A stretch of 64,000 bases of DNA, from assembly GCA_015680685.1 (NCBI GenBank), contig MNCI01023302.1:1633589-1697588 (forward strand). Direction: 5' to 3'. This DNA comes from Gnetum montanum (Eukaryota > Streptophyta > Gnetopsida > Gnetales > Gnetaceae). This document shows positions 49,069 through 59,520 of the stretch, one piece after another (within the stretch, counting starts at the first letter, position 1; each line of letters starts with the position of its first letter). The position numbers were made by a program, and so were the translations under genes. The notes beneath the pieces were generated by a model. It was given only the letters and a program-made list of their open reading frames with translations. It did no database searches and was not told the origin of the DNA.

Positions 49069-49069
49069 T

Positions 49070-49087
49070 TAGCACCATTTCTAGGGA
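49070..49087 (+). other. Element 3 primer-binding site (tRNA-Asp-like)
   Basis: TAGCACCATTTCTAGGGA, one base after the LTR. 12 of 18 positions match the tRNA-Asp complement, and five of the six differences are transitions (G to A or C to T). Confidence 0.65.
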
Positions 49088-49203
49088 CGATGCTAGTTAT
49101 TTAGATTAGTTACATCATACAAGATCATTGTAACAAAGTATTCATGATACATCTTTTAGAAAAGAAATTAATTTCAATTAAGTCACACACAAATTCACAC
49201 ACC

Positions 49204-51249
49204 ATGTCTCTCTCTCAAGGCTATGATAATGTAACAACCAGTAAGGTAATTCATTGGAGAACCAACGAATTATATGATGATGAAGATGAAGTTTGGAGTA
49301 CCCAATCTAATGTAGGGGTTTCCTATAAACATAAACAAAGACAACATCATCCCAACTCATGAATGCATAACCTACCCAATGACAATGAACCCCTACTCGC
49401 CACTACAAGCCTAACAGAAATACAAGAGGCTGTTCAAATATCCCGTAGGCATCATAAGGAAAGTCATTTACCTAGTCTTGACTTAAACAACTTTCCTAAG
49501 TTTTCAGGAGGCTACGATTTAGATCCACAACAACATTTACAAGCCTTCTACAATGCATGTGCATGGAACAACATCAATAGTGGATGGTAAAAACTTAAGC
49601 TCCTTCCTATGACACTCGTTGGCCATGCAAAAGTATGGTATAGGTCTTTAAAATCAAAATTAATCTGATGTTGGCCAACAATGGTAGAGCTCTTCAACAA
49701 AAGATATCAAACCTATGCAAGAGTGTCAACCTTGAGGAAAAAAATCCAAAAGTGGAAACAAGTACAACATGAACCCTTGGACATGGCCTTAGAAAGATAT
49801 TATGCATTGTTAAACAACTGCCCAGTCCATGAGTTCTCCGAGGAGAGGCTAATGTACCACATCATAGATGGGCTCCGTAATGAAATAAGGGAGACCCTAG
49901 GGATGTATGCCCGAGGTCAACTATATGAGCTATGAACCCACCAACTCCAAGAGCTTATCGAACGGGTAGCAAAAGAAGAAGGAGAAATGGCTAAATGGGA
50001 GAATGCTGAAAAATCTCAATAGGCCCAAAAATCAACAAGGGCCTAGGATTATGAAGAGGAGAAATCAACTCACCTCAAGGAGGTGGAACCATATTTGCCA
50101 ATACTACAATCATTGGATGAAATTGAGGCAAAGATCAATAAGAAGGTGGAATGGATGCATAAAAAATGTGGAGAATATGCCAACATTATTGGAGATAGAG
50201 TCATGAAAAACCAAGAAGTAGAACAAAATACCTTTAGACAATCGAAAAGAAAGGTTGAAAAAAATAAGATCTCAACTGCTAATCATACGTATCAATGCAA
50301 CATTTTCCTGTATGATCACCCCAAGGGCCAATGTCCAATCTTGTCACATTTACAGGAGCATTGCAGAAGAGTGTTATATCTAGAGTTCGTACAAAGATAC
50401 TGTGTTTGATCATAGTGGCAACAATCTCAGTTGTTGGGGAGGCCACCCTCAAATTGGTTACACCCTTCACACCATCTGAATCTAAGTGATTATCAAGTCC
50501 AACATATTTTTTCCCCAACTGGTTCAACATCCTCTATCTCACCACATTATTATCATTCTCCCCAATACTATCAACCCATATCCTCTCCAACACAACCACC
50601 ACCTTGGATACCTTACACTTCTCCTCAATTTCAAAACTCTCATCCTTCACCTCCTTCTACATCGCCACCAAGTGTTCTAGAGGGTTTTGTGCCACTACAC
50701 CAACCCACAAATGTTACTTGTGCTGCTACTATCAACAACAATGGGAATCCTCCACAACATCATAGGCGTCCCTTCTTTAGACGTGACCGTAAGAAGGGAC
50801 AGCACACTTCTAAGCCCACTCCACCTTCCAACCCAGCACAAGTCCAACACTGTGGTGCAGCTCCCTCCTCAAACCCAACGCCTTGTGTTACTTTCTCTGG
50901 GCCATCAACAAATACTCCAACAACCATATGGCCCAATGAATATAGCCATCGAGGGAGACAAATCGATCCTTGCATACCATCTTATAGTCACAGGTGCCAT
51001 AGTGGGTCAACCACTTATCAATTGACTACATCTTATAAATTTCCCCACTATGTTTACTATAATCAAGTGTGTGAACCCCACTTGGGATACATTCCAACCA
51101 CCACATCAAAAGACACCAGTGGTTCAAATATGACCAGATCCCAATACGTCCAACATGCAAGGATTCGAACTTTTCATTTATTAATCCTTGCCATACTCAA
51201 TTGTTTAGTTATGGGGGATACCCCCCATTCTAATAACAAGCAGGATTAA
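49204..51249 (+). pseudogene. Element 3 gag (capsid, zinc knuckle, Pro/Gln-rich tail)
   Basis: One unbroken frame of 682 codons with about eight stops and no frameshift. The start MSLSQGYDN is kept in element 2. Residues about 90-250 form the Retrotrans_gag-like part: 'LDLNNFPKFSGGYDLD', 'GHAKVWYRSLK', 'MVELFNKRYQTYARVS' and 'RLMYHIIDGLRNEIRETLG'. At about 50290-50330 comes a zinc-knuckle-like HTYQCNIFLYDHPKGQC (second Cys lost; element 4 keeps C-x2-C-x3-H-x4-C). From 50431 the tail is rich in Pro, Ser, Gln and His. Gag would package element RNA. Stops such as CGA to TGA fit decay of methylated cytosine. Confidence 0.8.
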
Positions 51250-52600
51250 TAAATATTTTTCATTTTCTTTAATTTTGAAATTTTTGTTTTTTAGTTTTTC
51301 ACTTTTCAACTTATTGTTTGGTTTTTTTTTTTTACCTTTTTATGAGTAATCTCATCTAGGAATAAAACACTCATGTGAACTATTAGTTAAGGTGTTGTTC
51401 TATGCTATCAAGTCTCACGTGACTAATTATTTGGACAACGATTCCACAACATTCACTCCCCCATTCTATTAATAAGAGGTTCCACTCTGGACATAATGAT
51501 ATTATTGACATCATTAAAACTTAAAGTAATTTTGTGTTATTGTACCTAGAGTAAAGAATGATGGACCAAGAAGGAATGGCCAGGGTGTAACATCAAGGGG
51601 ACTTGTGGATTCCCTTTGGTGACATTGGTGGGAGTTACCATGCAACTTGGTTGTACTAAGATCCTTGTAGATCTAACTAAAAGTGGAAGTAAGAGTAATC
51701 AAGAGGCACTCAATCAAGGTAAAATAATGTTATTCCAAGGGGTCCCATTGGAAAGACATGTACCCATGCCTAAAGGTAGGCAGCTTCTCTGGATTAAGCA
51801 TTCAAAAAGTGAGAGAGAGAATGTGCCAAAGCTGCCACACAAAGAAAAAAACATGTGTGCTCCCTTGAATGAAATGCCAAGTGATCGTATGCCTTGCTAT
51901 CATGGTGCTCTTATTATTTTCTATCATTGGGATGAAACAATGCAATGTCATTGATTAGAGGAATGGACTTGGTCCTGATTTTTGAACAACAAGTTAATGA
52001 CACATTAATCATGCCTTACACTAAGAATTCATTGTGCCTTGAGTTAGTTACCTCATGTCCCAATCTCTGCAATCCCTTCTAAAATTCGCCTCATCTCGTT
52101 GTTCATGTATTTGTGACTTATGTCTTGTATAGCATTGAATTCATACCTCATTACAGTGGTACCTACATGTGTGTGTTTCGTGGAACTGGTGTGGATCACA
52201 TTTAACCCTTCTAGTGCCTACGGACATTTTAAGGTGTGGTTACGTAAGGCCATTATAGGTAGAAACCTGCTTTGGGGAGGACCCACTTGCATGACTTCTG
52301 TAATTTGCACTTGTAACACATCTTTCACACATCATCTTATACCCTCTAAGCATTACCAACGTTCTTCTTTCCCTTATCACCCTTCTAGTTCAAGTGTTCC
52401 TATGAGCTAACACATGTCCTTTTTCCCCTACTCTTCATGATTCTCATTGTCAGATTTTAAACCATTATACTCTTTGTGCCTTCAAGCTTAGTTTGTATTA
52501 CCCTGGACCCCTTTACATTGACCTACACGTCCTCAGTTTATACCTTGGAGTTTCAAAAAAAATTTAAAAAAATTTTAAAATTTTAAAATTTGGTAAATTT
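51250..52600 (+). other. Conserved non-coding block in the place of pol (element 3)
   Basis: No domain or shared frame, yet 51580-52340 aligns with element 2 (about 33000-33720) and partly with element 1 (about 18690-19000). Examples are 'GGGTGTAACATCAAGGGGAC' at 51590-51609 and 'TTTGGGGAGGACCCACTTG' at 52271-52289. The open frames at 51616-51954 and 52120-52410 are not kept in the other copies. Possible roles are RNA packaging or splicing; these are inferences. Confidence 0.6.
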
Positions 52601-52624
52601 TACAAGTGCCCTATTTTTGGTAGG

Positions 52625-52704
52625 ATGCGATATCGTGTCCGATGCGATATTGGGTCCCCGCTAGCAGGTACGCAATATCACATCCTTAAAAATATATATA
52701 TACA
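52625..52704 (+). promoter_or_regulatory. Internal GATATC/TATA promoter-like motif upstream of ORF2
   Basis: TGCGATATCGTG, TGCGATATTGGG and CGCAATATCAC lie within 55 bp, followed by an A/T run with TATATATATA at 52692-52702. This repeats the order and spacing of the LTR promoter. It lies about 510 bases before the ORF2 ATG and is also present in element 2. Confidence 0.55.
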
Positions 52705-52878
52705 TGGATCCCCCATGCCTATCAACATCATTTGCAACTGTTCATGCGAGGGAAGTTTTTCAAATTTCCTTCTACGACTTGCAATTACGTATTTCTCGCA
52801 TCGCTAACCATAACTTACTTACTAGTGCTCCAATTTTCATTCTGTTTGAACCTACTTGAACCTGGAGTGTTTAACTTA

Positions 52879-52894
52879 GTCGTGGGGGATGGGT
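52879..52894 (+). other. Internal polypurine-tract-like site
   Basis: GTCGTGGGGGATGGGT matches the 3' polypurine tract of element 2 (GTCGTGGGGGTA) better than element 3's own decayed tract does. The 60 bases before it also resemble those before the 3' tracts (TTGAACCT.GGAGTGTTTAAC against TTAACTCGAGAATGAGTTTTC). Confidence 0.5.
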
Positions 52895-53176
52895 ACACAC
52901 TGAATTGCATATCAATTTTTTGAAATTATTCATTGCCCAAAGGACACTATCAAAGGTAATTAGTTATAAAAATAATAATAAAAATGTGCCAAAAACAATT
53001 GCATCTCCTTACCTATACTGGGGAAATTAAACTTTGAAACCACCTAAGCAAAGTGGACCAAATATAAAAAAATTTTGGGGACATTTCCATAAAAATTCCT
53101 GACTTTAAAATCACATGGAATCAAAACAAACTCATTAAGGCAAGAAGTAAGGTATAACTTAACTTGGGTAAACAAT

Positions 53177-53207
53177 CTTACTAATGCTTGGCCTCGTGTG
53201 ATTGCAG
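53177..53207 (+). promoter_or_regulatory. Branch-point and 3' splice-site-like sequence before ORF2
   Basis: CTTACTAATG (53177-53186), a good plant branch-point match, lies about 23 bases before CTCGTGTGATTGCAG, which ends at 53207, directly before the ATG at 53208. The layout is the same in element 2. It suggests that ORF2 was made from a spliced RNA. The donor was not identified. Confidence 0.55.
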
Positions 53208-56020
53208 ATGGCTCCAAAGCATGGACAATAAGAAGGTCCCTCTCAAGGTGTGTTTAAGCAACCTAGAAGAGGTAAAGCACAGATGCCTACCGAACAACAC
53301 GCAGAGTAGGAGGAACAATCATTCAGTATCCATCAAGAATAAGGCCCTACCACTATACAATCAAGACAAGTAGAAGGAGGAGCTACTACAGTGCCTGAAT
53401 AGGGACGACACCTCACGTTGCCCCCGGAATGTGTCCAGGCCATTCGTGAAAGGTCCACATCAGCTATAGTGATCGTGGAATTGAACTTTGAACCTTTCAT
53501 GGAATATGCTCCCAAGGCTGTTAGGGACCATCTCAAGGGGACTCCATTATGGCCTATCCTCTCCGAAAGAAGTTCCTAGTACTTAGGAGAAATGTACCAA
53601 TTCTGGCACAATAAAGAACAAGGTACCATAGTTAACATTTGTGATGTGTCAGTTGATTTCTCCATCCAAGCCATTTCAAAAGTGTTAAACCTTCCAAATA
53701 CATGACCAAAGGTTGCTTGTCTTTCTACTCACTCTGATGCTGATGCATGACAAGTTTGGTTAGACAAGGCGTACGGTAAAGAAGATAAGACCTATGGAGA
53801 GTTGACGTTGGAAGAGAAAATCTACTTTAAAACTGGAACTTATCACATCTTCCCCACAAACGGATTAAATAGAATTTCAACATATGTGGCAAGAGGAAGT
53901 GTGATATTGATGGGAAAGGTTAATGCTAACCTGCCTCATCTATATTTCATGGAGATCTTATGGTGGTTTCAAGAACGCAAGATAGGGAAGTTTGCGTTAC
54001 CCTTCCCTTGTCTCATCAAGAAGCTGTGCAAGTGTGTTGGTATTCGAGGATACACTAATGATGTCCTCAGGAAAGCCCAAAATGCTTCATATGCTGAACT
54101 GCTAAAGCCACCAGCTGCAAGGAAAATTTTTGGTGAGATGCTAGGGCTAGAACAAGAGCAAGAATAGACGGTGGGGCCCACTACAACTCAACTTATAGGG
54201 CCCAACCAACCTCCAAGCACAAGACCCAATCAACAACAAGAAGTAGGGCCTAGCACAAGCCAGTGAGATCAACCACCGCCACTGTCGTAGGATTATAAAC
54301 CGTCGATGAGCCATCTCAGGGCCATCGCTAAGACAATCAATTGGAGAAGTCATGATGATGCACATGTCTTTCACATCATCGATGATACCGTATGGTCCAT
54401 TGTCTCTATAGATTGTGCATGGGGCGAGGTGTCCATTTAGACAGGAGGAGAGGAGAGTTATTGATCACAACAAATTTCATGGAATGCTGCATCCTTTCAG
54501 GTGCAACTAGAAACTGGTGAAGGGGCCACAGTGGTGGTCATGTAGCAATAGGATGTAGCTAGAGCCATAGTGGTGGTCATGTAGCACTAGGATGTAGCTA
54601 GAGCCATAAAGGTGGTCATGGACCACATTAAGAAATATTTTAACATCCCTGATGTGCCACCGGTAGATTTCACAGGAGCACAGGATGCTCAAACTTTGGT
54701 CGGTCCCTCAATGACTCCTGCGAAACATGAGGATGTGCTTGATCGATTGCTGCAAACAAGATAGGTGATGACATCCTTGTTTGACATCCCACAGGATGTT
54801 ATAGCAGCACAATCAGACCTCATCTCTGCCAAAGGAAAGCTGGTCATGACAAAAATAAGGGCTGAGCATGTAGAAGTAGAAGTTGCAAGACTGCAAGAAA
54901 GGCTCATAACCCTGTAACCCTATAAGACCAGCTAGACACCTTTAGGACCGAGCAACTCAACAAATTGCTAGCAAAAAATAAAAAGGTGGTGGAAGAAAAA
55001 GAGAAGGCCGACTGGGATGCCTCCATGGCACAAGCACGAACTTACGTGCACACCAAGGCACTCAAGGCCTTACAAGAAGAAAACAAACAGCTTATTGCTG
55101 ATAATCTTCAATTAACCTTTATGGAGAAACAGAAGAACATTCTTGAAGAACATTTTCAACAACTACGAGAACAGCTGATTAGGGTCAACCAAGACATGAA
55201 CCATTTGGCTAGAGAAAATCAAACCCTCTTAATGGAGGAGGTATGTGTCATTTGTCAAAATATGACCATTGAAATAAGCACGTGGTAGAACAAGGCCAAG
55301 TGGCACGAAAAGTTAAAAGAGCACTTCCGAGACTAGGTGGGAATGTACAAAAAAATCATCGAGAAGGAGATCCATATGGCCAAGGCCCACATCAACACTT
55401 TTAGTGCTCCACACACTGATTGGCAGGCCATATTGGACACATATGCATTTGCCCACCAAGCGGAACTCAAAAGCCAAGACCTATAGATTTAGGATCTCAC
55501 AAAGTACATGGAGTTGGCAAATCTACAGTATGCTAATCTAGCCATGTTGATAGCAGGGTGCACGAGGACAGAGCTCGAGAAGCAGGTAGCTACCACCTAT
55601 GCCAAGTATGAAGAAAAATTTACAGAACACAAGAAAACATTGTAGAAGTTGGAAGTCACAAATTCTAAATTGGAGGTGGTTAAAGCAAGCTACCAAGGAC
55701 AAAAAGATGTCGCAACAAACTTGGCTCGATGGCTTACAAACTTTCAAGAGTATAGGGACAAAGCCAGAGCCTACGAGGAAGAATGATGGTTTTTTCTAGC
55801 CTGGTATCTTAAGGCAAACAAAATGTTTCCACAACTACCGTGCCCATGGGAGGTTTTAACTCTGTCAAACATTAAAGCATTAGCATGGACAGCATAGGAT
55901 CCTCGAACTAAAGAGAAGAAACTCTAGGCACTACTTCAACATCATCAAATCCCAAAACCTAGAGCACAAGACAAGGGAAAGCAACCCATGGAGGAGCCAC
56001 CACCACCAGGAACCACATGA
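53208..56020 (+). pseudogene. Element 3 ORF2: plant transposon protein-like domain plus long coiled coil
   Basis: About 940 codons with many stops and one frameshift (between 54917 and 54965). The N-terminal part (53400-54167) has 'APKAVRDHLKGTPLW', 'EMYQFWHNKEQGTIVNICDV', 'DFSIQAISKVLNLPN', 'ISTYVARGSVILMGK' and 'FALPFPCLIKKLCKCVGI', fitting the putative plant transposon protein family (PF20167-type) of Athila-like elements. The middle (54306-54917) is Val/Asp-rich. The C-terminal part (54965-55800) is a long coiled coil ('KALQEENKQLIADNLQ', 'EEHFQQLREQLIRVNQD'), ending GKQPMEEPPPPGTT. No catalytic motif is seen. The function is unknown; a structural role is inferred from the coiled coil. 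Stops at codons 8 and 34 are shared in position with element 2. Confidence 0.7.
54525..54640 (+). repeat. 39-bp tandem repeat inside ORF2 (in frame)
   Basis: Units begin GCCA at 54525, 54564 and 54603, so the period is 39 bases (13 codons): two full units and a third that diverges. The unit encodes A.VVVM.x.DVAR. Element 2 has only one unit here, so the expansion is specific to element 3. Confidence 0.8.
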
Positions 56021-56199
56021 GTTCCACCCAATTTTGTAATTTTGGGAATTTTGCATTTTTCGTGTTGTGTCCAAATTTTGTTCTATTGAGTCCTCCGCTA
56101 CGACATGAATAGATTCCCTGTAGGTCAATAATCCCATACCTATCCACTGTGTAATCAATGGGGCTTGTTCTCATTTTGACTCGAGGACGAGTTTTCATT

Positions 56200-56213
56200 C
56201 AATCGTCAGGGTA
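56200..56213 (+). other. Element 3 polypurine tract (decayed)
   Basis: AATCGTCAGGGTA lies directly before the 3' LTR. Compared with element 2 (TAGTCGTGGGGGTA) two G positions are altered. Confidence 0.6.
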
Positions 56214-57105
56214 TGATGAATCGTGATTCATTTGGTTGCGATATCAAACCCATGATATCAAATACGCGATATCAGGTACGCAATATCGCATCCAACAGTG
56301 ATATCAGATATGCGATATTGTGGTTCTGTGTGGGCCTATAAATACACATGTAGGCACACGGGAAAAGGAGTCTTTAGTTAGTTTTTAGGAGTCAATTTAA
56401 GAGTAGGATCTTTTTGTCATTTTTCCTCTCAACCCTCTCTCCCAGTGCATGCCCACAATGTGGTGATTGTAATTGTACGGCATCCTTTATTCGAGTGTGA
56501 AGTACTTGGACATGCACATGACTAGAAATAAAGATCGAGATTACTTCATCATTGCAGCATTCACTTAGTTTAATTATTTAATTGTTATTGTTATCTATTG
56601 CTTTCATAGTTAATATCTCTTCACCCTGAACTCCTTAAATGCGAAATGAGTACAACTTAATCACGAGCATTTAAGTGTGACTACTTGGTAACCCAGTAGT
56701 GTACCTAGGATCTGTGCTTGGTAATCCCAGTAGTAGTCGTGCATGAGGTCCAAGATGTGTATGGATGATTAAGGAATGGATGCTCATTGCACTTAGGATA
56801 GCTTAGATTCTCTCTCCCTATCTCCTCTTAGTATAACTCTCTCTCCCTTTTCCCTCCTAGCTTATCTAAGATTATTTCCCATCACCTCCAGGAGTAGCAT
56901 TAGTTTAGGAACATATCATCCACCTCACTCTGGACTAAACCATACGTGATAAAGCAAATACTAGTACAGGTGGAAAGATAGCGAACTGCAATCAATGAGT
57001 AACTATCCAGATACCACAACTAGCCCATCTATAGAGTTTGACTGGATTGTGCGTGAAATGCTCATATTCATGTGGTTGAGTGTAGGGGTACCTTGCCACT
57101 CATCA
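56214..57105 (+). repeat. Element 3 3' LTR
   Basis: TGATGAATCGTGATTCATT... to ...CTTGCCACTCATCA. It holds the GATATC cluster (56238-56320), TATAAATA (56337-56344) and AATAAA (56527-56532). ACTAA (57106-57110) follows as the probable TSD. Confidence 0.92.
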
Positions 57106-57139
57106 ACTAAACACAAAAGTTGATGTGGCTTGAAAAGGG

Positions 57140-58830
57140 TCTAATTTTTAGAACCATTCTTTAGTTTTACAAGCGAGCTTCCTTTAGTATTTTAATCCCA
57201 TTTGTATTGGCATGGAAATGTATTCTCAAGGCTAGCTTTTAACATTTGCTCGTAGAACCATTCTAAAGCTTATTCATAAAACTATTTCTGTGCTCTATGA
57301 ACTCATTCTACAAGGGAGCTATCATGGTAGAATGATTTTAAGCTTCTTTATAGAACCATTTTTTGGTTCTACATGTTGGCAATGCTCTTCGTAACTTACT
57401 AAGCTAGATTAAAAGTATATCACACACATGCACAATTCTTAGTGGGTCTTGAGATGAGATCTATTCATCCTAATGTGGCTTGTAGAATCATTTTTGGTTT
57501 TCTTTTGTATACAAGTCAGCATTATATAAAAGCTAACATGGCAAAGTCTCCTCAAGGTCCATCTTTGCAAGCTAATTAATTTTCCAAAGTTGACATGATT
57601 TGTAGAACCAATTTTCAAGTCCATTTGTAGAGCTGAGTTTCAACTTCATAAACTAATTCTATGTGCTAACATGGAAGTGAGGGCTAAATTTCTTCTAAAA
57701 GCTTCTAGTACATCCTTTAGAAATAGTTTATCTATTCATAGAACCATTTCATTGAGCACCTTTTTGATTCTATGAACTCACATTACGTAAATGCTAACAT
57801 GGCAGAGCTCCTCTAAAGCTTCCTTTTAGGATCAATTTCATCTTTATGGATTTAGTGACTTTTTAAGAACTAATGTGGCAAAGACAAATTTAATCTTTTT
57901 CATAGGGTTGAGTTTCAACTTTATAAACTAGTTCTATGGGCTGATGTGGTAGAACCATTTCGGTGCATACTTGTAGAATCAAATTTTAGCTATACAAGCG
58001 ATGCTTTTTCTTCAAAGCTAACATGATAGACTTACTTTTGCACCTACTTGTAGAAAAAAAAATTTAGTTCTACAAGCCACGTAATCGAGCTTCCACATCA
58101 TGATACATGACATCACCTTAATCATTGATTTGTCAAAGCAAAAGCAAGTGCATAATGTCTCTTAAAAGATTTTTTGTACTTCTTTGTTTGTAGAGCCGTT
58201 TTATGGAACCACTTTTTGGCTCTACAAATTCTTTGCCACATAATGAAGTTGACATGGTAGAACCAAAATGTGTGTTCCTTGTATTCATTTTCTAGTTTTA
58301 CAAACAACACCTCATTTTGAGCTTTTTCTTTAAATTATCACATAGAAGCTGATGTGGTAGAACCAATTTTGTCCTTGTTTATAAAACTGAATTTTGGTTC
58401 TACGAATCATATAATTGAACTCCTATGTGTCATTATTGACCCATTGAAGCAAAAATGACTTAAGAGATTATTTATAAAGCCCTTTCATTAAACCATTCTT
58501 CAACCTCATGAATCTTCCCATCTGAATAAATCTAACTTGGTACAACCATTTTCTACATTTTTTCGTAGAACCAGTTCTTGGTTCTACTAATCCACTTCTC
58601 ATGATAGCTTACGTGTCACATGGGATACACATACATAAAGATAATTTCAATTTTTCCTTATGCTTTAATCCCATGAGGCTAAGTTGAGTAGAACCATCTT
58701 GTAGAGCCAATTTTTGGTTCTTTGAGCTGACGTGGTAGTCATACTTAAGAAATTCCTCCAAAATAATTATTGAAACCCTTTGAAAAGCTAATCTTTGGTT
58801 CTATTGTTCTACTTCTCTCATTGAAATGAT
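57140..58830 (+). repeat. TAGAACCA/TGGTTCTA repeat array, main part
   Basis: About a dozen degenerate copies of TAGAACCA and its near reverse complement TTGGTTCTA recur every 60-150 bases, for example 57252, 57351-57382 (TAGAACCATTTTTTGGTTCTA), 57604, 57742, 57949, 58258, 58355, 58566 and 58690. Between them recur phrases such as GCTAACATGGCA and CTGATGTGGTAGAACC. There is no ORF. It continues the array at 47870-48175, split by element 3. Confidence 0.7.
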
Positions 58831-59520
58831 TTTGAAGAATTAAATCAGATTCAAATAAAGCCCCTTTTCCTAAAATGATAGGGCTCATTTCTACACTTAA
58901 CTGTTTGTTCTAATGCTAATCTTGTTGGGATAAAACTAGTCTTTAAGCTCAATGAATTCATTTTTAATGATATCATCTTATCTAGGAAATAGAAAAAGTG
59001 TCTGCTTGAGCCAGGTCAAACTCATATAATTGTTATCTTTAATAGCTAATTTAATTATTGCGCTTGATGTTAGATTTAATTTGAAACCCTAGCTCCTTGA
59101 ACTAACTAAAATTTCAATACTTTGGGATTGTTTACTCAACTTTAAAAATGTTTATCCCAAAAAGAAATTTCATTGCAAAGAATTTAATCTTTATAGCATC
59201 TCTGCTGAAACTTTCCCTAAATTTTACCTCCTTAGGGCTTGTTTTTCGCACAAATATGGCATGATAAATCTTAGCTTAATCTCATTGCATGAGTATATCA
59301 ATCTTTGAAAGTTGTGGGATATTGTGCAAAGAGCTAAATACCCATTCTTTATTGAGTAGAGATCAAAGACTTAAGCCTTACTCCATTCATGGCCAAAATG
59401 TTATAATAGAAATATCAAATGATATAGATCTAGACTTATAGCTAAGGGATTATCTCTAAAAGAGGGCATTGATTACCATGAAACCCTCTCTCCAATATCA
59501 AAGAAGAATTCATTAAGAAT
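58831..59520. other. Unassigned DNA
   Basis: No gene. It contains the block at 59425-59462 that recurs at about 46230-46275 in the same orientation. Confidence 0.4.

Larger units (their letters stand above)
48176..57105 (+). mobile_element. Element 3: end-to-end pol-less gag + ORF2 LTR retrotransposon
   Basis: 8.93 kb with LTRs at 48176-49068 (893 bp) and 56214-57105 (892 bp), TG...CA ends, and the flanks GCTAA/ACTAA (one mismatch). In order: tRNA-Asp-like PBS, gag with zinc knuckle and Pro-rich tail in a single frame (49204-51249), non-coding block (51250-52600), internal GATATC/TATA motif, polypurine-like site, splice-acceptor-like site, ORF2 (53208-56020), polypurine tract, 3' LTR. No protease, RT, RNase H or integrase motif is found in any frame. 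It must have depended on proteins of another element. The layout resembles non-autonomous Athila/Tat-like elements. Confidence 0.9.

Noticed and set aside
51616-52410. Two moderate open frames between gag and ORF2 considered as pol remnants
   Set aside because: No protease, RT or integrase motif, and the frames are not kept in elements 1 and 2.
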